Below are positions 48,735 through 60,600 of a DNA stretch of 64,000 bases, in pieces. Within the stretch, counting starts at the first letter, position 1. Each line of letters begins with the position of its first letter. The stretch is from assembly GCA_030655075.1 (NCBI GenBank), contig JAURWE010000126.1:1-64000 (forward strand), in the 5' to 3' direction. The position numbers and the translations under genes are program-made. The DNA is from Pararhizobium sp. GTDB lineage: Bacteria > Pseudomonadota > Alphaproteobacteria > Rhizobiales > Rhizobiaceae. The notes beneath the pieces were generated by a model. It saw nothing but the letters and a program-made list of their open reading frames with translations, ran no database searches and was not told the origin of the DNA.

Positions 48735-49662
48735 CTTGCCGACCTCGCGCATCCTTGGTGATAAGAAGGCGCTCCGAAGCGTCTAGCTCGACCTTCTGCG
48801 CCCCTAGCTCATTCATATAGCGACGCAGCTTGGCGCCCAGGAACGCGTCTGGAAGCAGCCGCGGCTCACCACTTTGTTCTTCAAGATGAATTCCCGACAG
48901 GTGAGCCTCGCGGAGCAATTCAGCCACCCTCCCCTGAATCCCGGCGCCGGCGCCCGTGACCGATGAAGGTGGGGCCTGCGGATGAAGAAAGTCGACAATC
49001 AGCACAATCCTGTCCTCATCACTGAGGTTCCACACTTCGTGCTCGAACGAATCGTCGAACACAATGCATTTACCTGCCTGCCAGCGCACTGATTCCGAGC
49101 CCACCCGCATGACCGCATCGGATGGCGTCTTGATGCCCATGTGCAGGCGCAATCGACCATTGGTTTCACCACAGTGCGCAACAATGTGAGTGCCCGGGAC
49201 TATCCGGGACAACATGACCACGCCAGCGCCCAGTATTTCTGGGGCCAGTGCATTGAGGACAGCAAAGGTCGCGGGCAGATGACGTGCGGCACGCTCCGAG
49301 CGTACACCCGCCTCAAAGAAGACCAACTCCTGCCACTGTCCGCCGGTTTCCACCAGTGGTTCTTCAACGTCTGAAAAATCCTGGTAGCCGATCTTCACAG
49401 CCGCAAGCACTTCGTCGACGATGACCTGACCATGGGTTTCAAGGTGGCGAGCCAGCTCGAAATCTTCGGCACGATAGAGTGCTGGGCCGGCAATGCTCTT
49501 GATATAACGGTTGGGGCGTTGCAACGCGCTGGGAAAGTAGCCTAACTCCGCCATTACCTGGGCCAGTCGTCGTGCCGCTGTCCAATCGGCACAGGCAGCC
49601 ATCTGCCCGATCAGTTCGTTAGCGCGAGCACGCAAGCGTTCTTGTGTACCGTCTATATTCAT
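48721..49662 (-). CDS. Aspartyl/asparaginyl beta-hydroxylase family (AspH-type) oxygenase
   Basis: A 313-residue member of the AspH-type Fe(II)/2OG family (PF05118). Recognisable blocks are HCGETNGRLRLHMGI and FDDSFEHEVWN, which carry the metal-binding histidines and the 2OG-binding region. ATG 49662 has GGAG 6 nt upstream and is preferred; a longer GTG start at 49725 overlaps the thioesterase stop (GTGA). Family members in NRPS clusters hydroxylate the beta carbon of Asp, Asn or His. With three other 2OG oxygenases nearby, it points to several beta-hydroxylations, or to some acting on other positions. Confidence 0.88.
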   Translation of the reverse strand: MNIDGTQERLRARANELIGQMAACADWTAARRLAQVMAELGYFPSALQRPNRYIKSIAGPALYRAEDFELARHLETHGQVIVDEVLAAVKIGYQDFSDVEEPLVETGGQWQELVFFEAGVRSERAARHLPATFAVLNALAPEILGAGVVMLSRIVPGTHIVAHCGETNGRLRLHMGIKTPSDAVMRVGSESVRWQAGKCIVFDDSFEHEVWNLSDEDRIVLIVDFLHPQAPPSSVTGAGAGIQGRVAELLREAHLSGIHLEEQSGEPRLLPDAFLGAKLRRYMNELGAQKVELDASERLLITKDARGRQDVGC

Positions 49663-49721
49663 CCCTTGCTCCAATGCTGCCTCTCGATGCGCACCCTGCG
49701 GGCCACTTCCGTTTGCTGTGT

Positions 49722-50471
49722 TCACCAGCCTCCAGCGGTGGCGAACCTTTTTACGACGTCCAGTGTCTGGGCCGCACTTTCACGGTGAAAGAAGTGACCT
49801 CCGGCCACTTCATGCACATACAAACGCCCACGCGTGTGCTCTCGCCAACGCATCGCTCCTTCCCGGTCATGGTCTTCATCGAAGCTGCCGAACAGTGCAA
49901 CGACGGGACAATCCAACGGCACTTGCACCACGGCAGGGGTATAACGATTGAACAACGTGAAGTCCGCGGCGATCACCGGCATGAAGTGTTGAATGAAGTC
50001 CTGGTCCTGCATGACAGCATCATTCACTCCACCCAAACGGCGGACCGCGTCCATCAGGCCGGCCTCGTCATTAAAGCGCGTCTTCTCCTTGCATACAGCC
50101 GATGGCGCGTAGGCGCCGCCGGCGAACAGGATTCTTGGCCCAGGCAAACCCGCTCGCTGCAGTCCGCTGGCAACTTCGTAGGCCAATAACCCACCCAAGC
50201 TATGCCCATAAAAAATGAACGGCGTATCATCCCAACCGGCCAGCACCGCTATGATCTCGTCGACCAAGGGTTGCCAGGCGGTGACAGGCGCCTGGTTTAT
50301 GCGCTGCTCGCGCCCGGGCAATTGGACCCCGTAGATACCCACCCATGAGGGCAAGTGATTGCTCCAGGCGTGGTAGATCGATGCGCCCGCCCCAGCGTGA
50401 GGAAAGCACACCAGGCGCACCCGCTCATCACCACCACGCGCAAGAGACCGTATACAGTCAGCAGCCGACAT
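49722..50471 (-). CDS. Type II (editing) thioesterase
   Basis: A 249-residue alpha/beta hydrolase of the external thioesterase family. Catalytic residues are visible: Ser in GHSLGG (~94), Asp in FGSFDEDHD and His in AGGHFF near the C terminus. FPHAGAGAS at the N terminus is diagnostic. GGAGGG lies 7 nt before ATG; the gene overlaps the methyltransferase by 14 nt. It clears stalled acyl groups from carrier domains and does not normally release the final product; no type I thioesterase is seen in the window. Confidence 0.93.
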   Translation of the reverse strand: MSAADCIRSLARGGDERVRLVCFPHAGAGASIYHAWSNHLPSWVGIYGVQLPGREQRINQAPVTAWQPLVDEIIAVLAGWDDTPFIFYGHSLGGLLAYEVASGLQRAGLPGPRILFAGGAYAPSAVCKEKTRFNDEAGLMDAVRRLGGVNDAVMQDQDFIQHFMPVIAADFTLFNRYTPAVVQVPLDCPVVALFGSFDEDHDREGAMRWREHTRGRLYVHEVAGGHFFHRESAAQTLDVVKRFATAGGW

Positions 50472-51333
50472 TCAGTGACCCTCCAGACAGCGGCAACGTG
50501 TGAGGCGAATCTGCCGTGGCACACAAGAGCGGATAACGCGTACCCAGCGCAAGACGTCCTTCCTTGCTATGGACCCCGCCTGAATCAGGCCCTTCACGGC
50601 TGTCGAAGACGATATCCGTACAGGCCCGGTAGAATGAAGCCTCAGACAGGCCGGCTGCGCTGAGCGTATCGCTTTGTCTTTGCCAGGCATTGCGCAGCAA
50701 CGCGACAACGTCGCTTTCATAGCCAGGCTCATTAACCACAGACACGCCGGTGAAACCGGCTTCATGCAACCAGCTCACCAACCTGTCAGGTTCTACCCAG
50801 AAGCGCGCCTCGCTGCCCGTCGCATCGGCACACAGTCCGGCAATCCGGTTGCGAAGCGAGCACGCCATTGTGTCGCCCGTCTCATATTGCAACGCGAACA
50901 CGCCGTCCGCAGCCAAATGTCGGCGGGCATTAGCCAGCATCGCTTGCTGCACGGGCGCACTGTTGTAATGCAACACCAGCCGCATCAGGACAATATCTGC
51001 AGGCTTACCTGAGTAGCTGGCAATTTCACCCACTACCGCATCGACCCCGCGAGCAAGCGCACGGGCCACAAAGCCAGGGTTCGCATCGACAACCAAGGCA
51101 TCGCATTCAATGCCACGCCTTGCCAACGCATTTATACACCGATCGAGCAGCAACCCTTGTCCACCGCCGAAGTCGATGACGCGCAACCGCTCACGCTCTG
51201 CGGGTAGGTTCGGCAGCACAGCCGCCTGCACAAACTGGTCAGCATCGAGCACTGAACCAAAAAACGGATGGCAGGTTTCCAGATCGACCCGACCAGCGAT
51301 GTCATCCGACGTGCCTGGTATCGCAAAGGCCAT
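50458..51333 (-). CDS. Class I SAM-dependent methyltransferase
   Basis: A 291-residue methyltransferase with motif I VIDFGGGQGLLLD (~res 52-64) and the acidic VVDANPG block. LVLHYNSAPVQQ resembles post-motif II of small-molecule methyltransferases. It directly follows the MbtH gene (2-base gap). The target is unknown. It is separate from the C-methyltransferase inside the PKS; in bleomycin a second methyl group is placed on the pyrimidine, and this could be an equivalent enzyme, by position and pathway logic only. Confidence 0.85.
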   Translation of the reverse strand: MAFAIPGTSDDIAGRVDLETCHPFFGSVLDADQFVQAAVLPNLPAERERLRVIDFGGGQGLLLDRCINALARRGIECDALVVDANPGFVARALARGVDAVVGEIASYSGKPADIVLMRLVLHYNSAPVQQAMLANARRHLAADGVFALQYETGDTMACSLRNRIAGLCADATGSEARFWVEPDRLVSWLHEAGFTGVSVVNEPGYESDVVALLRNAWQRQSDTLSAAGLSEASFYRACTDIVFDSREGPDSGGVHSKEGRLALGTRYPLLCATADSPHTLPLSGGSLNVGC

Positions 51334-51335
51334 GC

Positions 51336-51548
51336 TCAGCTCGCATTCTCTTGCATCCAGCGACGCAGGCTTTGCGGACGCATGTCGGTCCAGACCTCAC
51401 CGATGTAATCGAGACACTCCTGTCGCGTGCCCGTCTTTCCCTCTGCACGCCAGCCGTTCGGCAAATCGCGCTCCTGTGGCCAGATTGAATACTGCTCCTC
51501 GTCGTTCAGTACGACACAAAAGTTAACCTGCTCATCATTGTCGAACAT
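51336..51548 (-). CDS. MbtH-like protein
   Basis: A 70-residue MbtH-family chaperone of adenylation domains. The signature NDEEQYSIWP, PNGW and EVWTDMRP is complete. The start is ATG 51548 with AAGGAG at 7 nt; an upstream in-frame ATG (51575) lacks a site. It sits just downstream of NRPS-9 and is the only MbtH gene seen, so it may serve several A domains of the cluster. Confidence 0.95.
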   Translation of the reverse strand: MFDNDEQVNFCVVLNDEEQYSIWPQERDLPNGWRAEGKTGTRQECLDYIGEVWTDMRPQSLRRWMQENAS

Positions 51549-51633
51549 CGAAATCTCCTTCCTGTAGATATTCATGGTGTTGTTTAACTGCTATGGCAGG
51601 CACGCGTCGATGACGCTCCTGCCCTCCTGCCCC

Positions 51634-54600
51634 TCATACAAACGGCACAGTGGAATCTGTCGAAGCCATAAGCATTGCGTGAACTTCCTTAATCGTTCCC
51701 ACCCAACGGCTATTGCTGCGCACCAGCCGAGTCATCCCGTTCACGGTTGGCTCGGCAAGTACATCGTGCAATCGTAGCTCGATGAAGTAGAGGTCATACA
51801 GGCGCCCCAGAATGCCAAGGGCATCGATCGACGTGCCGCCAATGCGGAAGAAATTCGATTCGCCCGAGACCTGTGAAACGCGTAATACATCACACCAGAT
51901 CGCGCGAACGGCGGCTTCGACCAGATCCGCCGGCTCGTCCGGTTCCGGCACGCTCAAACCATCATTCAAGGCTTCGACTGCGCGCGGCTCCGCCGTGTCG
52001 ATGACGACAGACACAGGCGCGCAGCCGACCCGGGCAGCCGCGTACTCACTCAGCAACATCGACGCAAGCTCGCGCTCGCCACGCAGATCGCCCTGCATGA
52101 TGCTCTGCTGACGCACGTCGAGCGGCCCGGCAAGCACCGCGCAGCGAACCCTGGAACCCTGCAGAGCGGCCAGGCCGTTCGGGTTGAAGCCCAGCATGCA
52201 CATGCCCAGGTTACGCTGCGGCGCATGGGTCATAAGACGCTGGCTGAACGCACCGATCGCCAGTCGAGCAGCGCGTTTTACTGCTGCGTCGTCCGAAGGG
52301 CAATCCACATACAATTCGATCAGCAGCTCTGTGCCGCTGTGCACAAACCCGTCAAGTAAAGGGTGCGGACCACACAACTGCTGCTCGGTAAACCGGCTGC
52401 CGGCCTCATAGGCAAAGACTTGCAAGTCCGCTCCCTGACGACGGTACACACAAGCGCGAACCGCAAGAGATGGCAGCTGTGGGCGCGGCTGCGAATCACG
52501 GCCAGCGCACAGTTCGAACGCTGCCAATGGGGTCATGCCCGGGACAGCAGGTAATACATCAAGCGCGCCTTCGCGCATGCACAATCCACGCTCACGAGCG
52601 GCTTGATCGATAACGGCGCTCATCGTGCCCGCCTCGAGCTCGGCGAACGCCATCGCCTTGTCTGCGTAGTGCGTCGCGATACGCTCGATGTCTGCTGCCA
52701 ACACTAGATAGACGCCGTCATTGGGTATTGAACGGCCAATCACATCCTTTCCGCAGTCTTTCAAGCTACGCGCCACCGGGTCGAGCCTGTACCAACCTGC
52801 CGACAGTCCGTAACCGTCAGGCACACCCAGGTAGGCATGCACGGCGTAGCAACTGCCGGCTGAGGGATAGGGAAACTTGGGCAATGGCATCGAAGGTATG
52901 TCCAGCGCCGCCAGACTGCCGATCCATGCCAGTACATCAGCCAGATCGATTGGCCGCGTATGCAGGGGCGTGCCGCACGGCATGTGCGCCGCTTCGAACC
53001 AATGCTCAAGGAAAACCGGCTCTAATGCCGCGCCCCAAAAAGCTCGATAGCTACGACGGGCGAGTATTGCCGATCGTGAAGACGCGTCCGGATCAGGGAC
53101 CAACCAGTCACCGTTCACATCCTTGGCACCCACCATCCGCTGGCGCATATGCTCAAGGCGATCAAACCAGGAAAGCGAACTTGCGAGTGCATCTGCTGAA
53201 CTTCTAGCCCATCGCTCCAGCACAGGCACGGCCAGACGCACAGCCGCCGCAGGCGCAATGCCGCGGTCGGCGGTCTGCTTCCACGCCTCGATGACATGAG
53301 GGTGCGCATCGAGATGCGCCACAACGGCATCAACAGGGTCCTGTACCGCCCGTACCCGCGCCAAATGATCACTGCAAGCGCTCAACAGTTGCGCCGGCGC
53401 CTCCAACTGTGGCGCGCCCCAAGCATTCGGATCATCGCCCAACCGCTCAAGTGCAGCCACGTAGAGTGCGAAAAGCGCTTGTATCAGTTGCGCATCAAAC
53501 ACATCGTCGCGGATATCCCAGGCGAGGAGCAGGTTTCCATGCTCCTGGTAGACCTGGTGGTCAAGCCAGACCTGAGGCGTCTGTGTGAGGGCATGCACTA
53601 CCTCGCCCTGGACATCATCGAGCGCCAAAGAGGCGCCGCTGTTGACGGGAAGCACCAGTGCACTGGTGAACACAACGGGTGCGAGCGCGACTCTGCCGCG
53701 ATGCCTGGACAAATCCTGCAGGACTTGCACGCCGCTGTACTGGCTATTGTCCAGGTCCGACAAGATCTGCCGGCACAATGCCCCAATCGCCTTGTTCAAC
53801 GGCTCGCTGTCGTTGCATCGGTATTCGAGCAGAAAGGTCGATGCAAAGTCGCCAACGATATCGTTGATGTCAGGATGAATCGGCGGCCGGTTGAAGTGGG
53901 TGACGTTGATGACAAAGGATGCATTGGCACTGGCCAGACGCAGGACCCGACCAAAGACTGTCAGCAGCATCGATGAAGGCGTGGCGCCGCATTCGAGCGA
54001 GCGCATTTTCAAACGCGTCCACCGCTCCTGATCAATCACTTGGGTATAACGGGTAAACCTCGCCGCTGTCGATTCGTCTGCGGCGTGGTTGATTGGCAGC
54101 GCAGGCGGTGACGGCAATGTTTCAAGCCGCTCCTGCCAGTAATTACGCATACGCGAGTAGTGCGGTGAATGACGGAAGGTGGCCATGTAGTTGACGTAGT
54201 CACGGAACGCGAAATTCAGAGCTGGCAACGAACCTGCATCCTCCCGATAGAAGGCAAGCAGGTCCCGGGCAATGAGGTTGGTGCTCCATGCATCCGCAAT
54301 GATGATGTCAAGGCTGATATGCACGCGTACCACGTTGTCTGCATGCCGACTGGCTGCAATAGAAAACAATGGCCATTGGGTGGGGTCATAGGCGGCCAGC
54401 GAGAGTCGGCGGCGAGTGGCGGCCAATTGCTGCGTTTGCTGCTCGGCGGGCTGGCTGCGAACGTCATCCACCGCAATGACGTAGCGCGGTACCCGCTCAA
54501 GCACTCGTTGTTCGCCCCCGTCCCTGAACACGCAACGCAGCATGCCATGCCGCTCGACGATAGAGTTCACCGCTCCTTCGAAGCGATCGAGATCCAACCC

Positions 54601-57600
54601 ACGATAATCGATCTCGATATAGGAGTGGGCGGCAACGGCGCCCAAGGTCATGTCGTCGCGTCGCCCGACATGATATGAACGCTGGATGTCCGTCAACGGA
54701 AACGGCAGGAACTGTTGCGCCGAATCAGCGGCAACGGCCATAGGCAGCGGAGCGACTGTCCCGCCTCTGGCGTCCCGGCAGCTTTCCACATACTCGGCAA
54801 GTGCTTGCAAATTCGGATAATCGTAGATCGCCCGTGCTGTCAGGTCCAGGCTGAAGATCGAATTGAGCTTGGCGACGAAGCGGGTGGCGACGAGGGAGTC
54901 CCCGCCATTCGTGAAGAAGTTGTCTTGTTTCTGCGGATGCATCACCCCCAGCATGACCTGCCAAAGCTCAGCGACTACCGGTTCGACAATCACATCACTC
55001 GACCCGCGGTCCCGCAAGGTACCAGCCTCGCAGACCACCTCATCACGCAGCGCAGCGCGGTCGACTTTTCCATTGGCGCCCATCGGCAAGGCAGCCAGGA
55101 TTTGCAGCGCAGTCGGTACCATATAGCCGGGTAAATGGGCTTTGACATGGTCCAGTAACAACCGACGGATTTGCGCTCCGCTCATTTCGTCGCTGCCAGG
55201 CGCAAGCACCACATGAGCATTCAATTGGCGGCCACCCGTCACGGTCGATACGGCATTTTTTACTAACGGATGCGCCTGCAGCACGCTTTCAACTTCGCCA
55301 AGTTCGATCCGCAAGCCATTGAGTTTAATTTGCCCATCGCGTCGGCCTATAAAACGGATATCGCCGTCAGGTAGATAACAGCCCATGTCGCCCGTGCGGT
55401 ATAGACGCTCCCCCGTTCGAGGATGATCAATGAACTGCGCAGCTGTCTTCTGGGGTGACTCCCAGTAGCCGCGAGCCAACCCTGCCCCACCAATATAGAT
55501 TTCACCTGTCGCCCAGACAGGGCAAGGCTGGAGCAGATCGTCAAGTACATACATTCGCTGGCCCGGCAACGCTCGGCCATAAGGAATACTGATCCAATCC
55601 GGATCGATCGATTCGACGGGGAAATAGATGGACCAGATCGATGCTTCGGTAGCTCCACCCAGTGAAATCAACTTCGCGCCAGGCGCAACCTGCTTCAGGC
55701 GTTCGTACACCGTCAACGGTAACCAGTCACCGCTGAGCATGGCCAGACGCAGACTGGCCAAGGCCTCTGCACGGCCCGCACTGGCGTCGACCATCAATTC
55801 CATGAGCGCCGGCACAGAGTTCCACACTGACACGTGATGCTTTCGAATGATTTCGGGCCAGCGCCAAGGGCGCGCAGTCTCCTCCGATGTCAGCATCACG
55901 CAGGCGCCTCCGGTAAAGAGCGGCCCCCAGATATCGAACACGGAGAGGTCGAAGCATAGGGAAGATACACAGAGGATACGATCGCGCGCAGTCAAATCGA
56001 ACAGCTGGTTGATCGAGTCAATCGTGTTGACTACCGCACCGTGTTCGATCACCACGCCCTTGGGCGTTCCGGTGGTTCCCGACGTAAACATTATATAGGC
56101 GACGTCATCCGGCCGGGCACCGACCGGCTGCACGCATGGCGCATGTGCGAATGCCGAGTCGTCGAGCACCAGCGCCGGGCAGCAGGTCGCATCGTCAACG
56201 TCCGAATGGCTGTGGACCAGCAGCACCGCAAGCTTCGCCGCAGACATGACCGCATCACGTCGCGCCGGGGGCCAGGTCGGATCAATCGGCACATATGCGC
56301 AGCCGCCCAGGGAGACGGCGAGCATAGCGACGACGGCTTCCCAGCCCTTATCCAACAGCAGGCCTACACGTTCACCAGGATGTATGCCACGAGCCTCAAG
56401 CCCCCCCAGCAGCCGTAGGGCGAGGTCAAGCAACTGCGCGTAGGTGAGCTCGCGACCAGCCGCGATGAGCGCGACCTGATCCGGATGGGTGCGTGCGGTC
56501 TTGAGTACTTGCTCAGGCAATGTACCGTTCGCAATCGGGTTGTCTTCAAGCCTGCAGTCACAGGCTGGCATCGACGTGGTACGAAGACTGACCGTCCAAG
56601 AATCATCTCGGGTCGCCAGCGCCGTCAGCAGGCACTGGTAGTGGGCAAACATCGCCTCGACCACTGCGGGCTGGAACATGTCGTCGATGGCATCCCAGTT
56701 AACGACCAACCCGCCATCCGCCTCCTCGATCTGGCAGTCTATCCACACATTTGACGTTTGCGTGACACTGTCTATCAGTCGCCCGGACAGCAGACTCGAC
56801 TGATGAGCATCCGCCTCTGGCAGACCCAGCGCACTGGTGAATACGACGGGCATCGCAATTCGTTCGCCGCCGTTGCGCCGAGTCAGTTCACGTTGAACTT
56901 GCACACCACAAAACGTCCGGTTCTCTAGAACTTCGCGCAATTGCAATTGCATTCGAATAAAAGTATCGGCAGCGACTTCATCACCTGTGGGCTCGCAGTT
57001 GAAGACCAACGAAGAGGTGAAGTCGCCCACCAGCTTGTCGATGTCCGCATGCAGAAGTTGGCGATCGAACAGCGTCAGGATGAGCGAGAAAGCCTCATTG
57101 CCGCTCCAGGTTTCAAGGGTGGATGCGTAGGCACCCAGCAACACGCTGGTGACCGAAACGCCGGCCGCTGCCGCTTTGACCTGCAGGGCCTGCCATTGGT
57201 CTCGCGACATGCGCATCCCGCGACGCTTGAAGCGCAACAGTCCTTCATCAGCCGGTCGGTTCCGCGCGATTGGCAACTGCGGTGTCTTGCCCAACTGATC
57301 TATGCGCGCAAGCCAGTAAGCTTTGGCCCGATCAAACTCGGCCCCTTGACGGGCGGACTGGGTCGCGAGCACGTAGTCACGAAATGAGATCGCAACCTGC
57401 GGCAGCACGACGTCTTCTTGACGGTAGATCAACTCCAGTTCACGCATCAGCAGGCGCGCACTGAAGAGGTCAATGAAGAGCATATCGAACGCGAAAAAAA
57501 GCCGGTAACGATTACCGCCGAGCCAGCCTGCCGCAACACGGAACGAGGGCCATCGCCCTGGTTCAAAGCGCAACCTGGAGAACGAGTCCCGCCGGTGCTC

Positions 57601-60600
57601 TAGCTCAGTTGCCAGCGCTTGCCCGGCCAGCCGAGACAGGTCCCACGTCTCGATTGAGTAGTGGGGAACTTCAGCCAGGATACGCTGGGCATCCTCGCCA
57701 ACGAGAACAGCACGCAACATATCATGGCGACGAATAGCACGATTGAGTGCCTGCGTGAATGCAGGCAACGACAAGGTGTCATAGTCCATGGAGAACGCAC
57801 AGATCGTAGACATCTGCGCCTTATCGTTCACGTCATGCCCGATCCGATAAGCCTGTTGCATGAGCAGCAGCGGGAAAGGCTCATGGCGCGATTGCACATC
57901 GGCGCTCAAAGGAGTCCGGGTGACAATCCGCCCGCTCTCAACCTGCTTGCTGATCTGCAAGACAGTGCCACGAACGGTAGGTGCTGCAAAAAAATCAGCG
58001 AGGCGCACTGAGCAGCCGAAATGCAAGTTCAACGTATCCACCAAGCGGATCGCCATGAGGGAATGACCACCGACCTGCTCGAAATGATCGTCAATCGATA
58101 CGGCGGTATCGCCCAGGACCTGGATCCAAACACCCAAGACTTCGCGTTCCAGTACTGTAAGGCTGGCGTGACCAAGGGTTTTATCTTCAACCGGTAGCGC
58201 CAGCGCATGAAGTGCTTTGCCATCGCGCAGTAATTTGCCCGAGTCGGTACGCGCAATCGCACTCACTAACACCCAGCGGCCTGGGATAGCATGCGCCGGC
58301 AACAAGCTACGTGCATGCTCGAGCAGCTGGGATTTGGACAGCTTAGCGTGCGCTGAGTAAAAGGCCGTCAACCGCCTGCCATCTTGCTCATCCACTATGA
58401 CTGCAATGTCGCGCACTCCCGGACAGGTGCCAATGGCCTCCTCTATCTCGAGTAGGCTGGTGCGCATTCCGCGCACCTTCACCTGCATATCGGAACGCCC
58501 GAGGTAGTGACAAACCCCCGACTCATCGACGCGGCCCAAGTCGCCGGTGCGAAACATGCGACCATCCTGAAGCGCCGGCCAATATCGATCTGCGGTCAGC
58601 TCAGGCGCGTTATGGTAACCGCCACCCACTGGCACCCCCCAGATGACAATCTCGCCTGCAACCCCGCGAGGGACCACATTACCGCGGGCATCTATGATGG
58701 CAAGGGCTGTATTGGCGATCGGCCGACCGATTAGGGGTTCCGCTTCGTCGACGAGGTGACAGGTGGCATCTGCCGTCACTTCAGTAGAACCGTAGATATT
58801 GAGCAGCGGCACACTTGGAAATACATCTCGAAACGCCTGCGAGACGGAGCGAGACAGCGACTCGCCGCTGCAGTGAACCCTTTTCAAGACAGGTTGCAGC
58901 CCAGGCTCATGGGTATCGAGAAGCGACTCAAGATACGTCGGCACCACTGTCAAGTGCGTGATGCGCTCGCGAACAAGCAACGCCCAGAACTGCCGAGGAT
59001 CACGAACGGCATCGTCAGGCGCCACTACTGCACAGGCACCACCGAGGATCGGCGCAAGCATTTCAATGATCGAATCGACAAACATTGGCGGGCTACGCAG
59101 TACGACCCTATCACCCGGCTCATACGGGTAGTTGCTCCATTGCCAATGAAGTCGATTGAGTACGGATTCCACCAACCCATAGGCACCTTTGGGCTGACCA
59201 GTGCTGCCAGAGGTGTAAATAAGGTAGGCAGGCGCCGCGCGCGCCTGCCGTTGAGCCGTTGGCACCGCACGAGGCTCGCCGGCCAGGTGTATGTCGAAAG
59301 CTGCACAATCAGAACTCAATGTGCGCAGCCGTTCAAGGCCCTGTGCATCCGTAATGATCAATGCAGGAGCACAGTCCGCGATTTGTAATTCTAAACGGGC
59401 ATCGGGAGACGACGGCGGCAACGGCACATAGCAGTGCCCCTCACTCAAGATCGCAAGTAGCGATACTACCAGATCTATAGAGCGGTCCAGATGCACGCCA
59501 ACCCTCAAGCTATGCGCTTTCAGTGATCGCAGCTTGGCAGCGACCCCCTCGACACGCTCTTGTAACTGGCCGAAGGAAACCACCGTGCTTCCTGAACGTA
59601 TGGCGTCCTCATCAACACAGCGTCGGGCGGTTGACTCGAATAACTGGGCGACCGTTTGCTGGGGCCACTGCCTCCTCTCACCCTCAATGACACTGCTTTG
59701 CGAAAGCAAGCCAGCGTTGCACATGACGCTATCCACAGGTTGCCCAGGGGCGCTTATCAGTTGCTCGCACAAATGGATAAATCGCGTGCCCAGACTCTTC
59801 ACTGTCGCTTCATCATAAAGCGTCGAGTCGTACTCTAGAGAGAGCGAAAATGCATTCGACTGCTCGGCAACCATAACGGTTAAATCAAACTTGGCCGGCG
59901 CTTCAGGTAATGTCAGCGGGGTAAACTCGACGCTGTCAATCCTGGAGACTGCCGCACCGTTCTGGTAGACGAAAACTACAGAGGCATCCAGCAGTTGACC
60001 TTTTTTGGCAGCCTCCATGCGCAACTGGTCAAAGGGATAATCACGATGCGCAAAAGCATCTTGCCAGGCGGACGATACCTGCTGCAGGTAAGATAAGAAC
60101 GGTAAGCTTGGGTCGGCATGCGGCTTTACCAATACATGATCAACGAAACAACCGATGACATCGAACCAGCGTGCATCATCGCGATAACCGACAGTTACCG
60201 GAAGGCACCAACTGCCCGAGCCCGCCTCTCCTTGCTTCAGCAATAAACCAAGTACCGCGAGAAACACGGTAAATGGCGACACTCCCGCAGAGGAACACAG
60301 CGCCCTTAATTCAAGGCTACTGTGCTGCGCGAGCGCGAAAAACTGCTTGCGCCCCCCTCCGGACTCAACCATGGCCCGTGAACGATCACAAGGTAACGCA
60401 GCACAATGCTGCCCCTCGATGAAGCGATGCCAATACGTGCGAGAAGCCTCAAACACGCTGGGGTTAGCCTCCAATTCAATACGCCGGGCATGCGCGTACT
60501 CAAAGAATTGCAATTTGCTTGATGCCTGTGCTGCACTTCCTAAATAGCGGGAAACGAGCTCAGAGACCAACACCCCCTGGGACCAACCATCCGAGACGAT

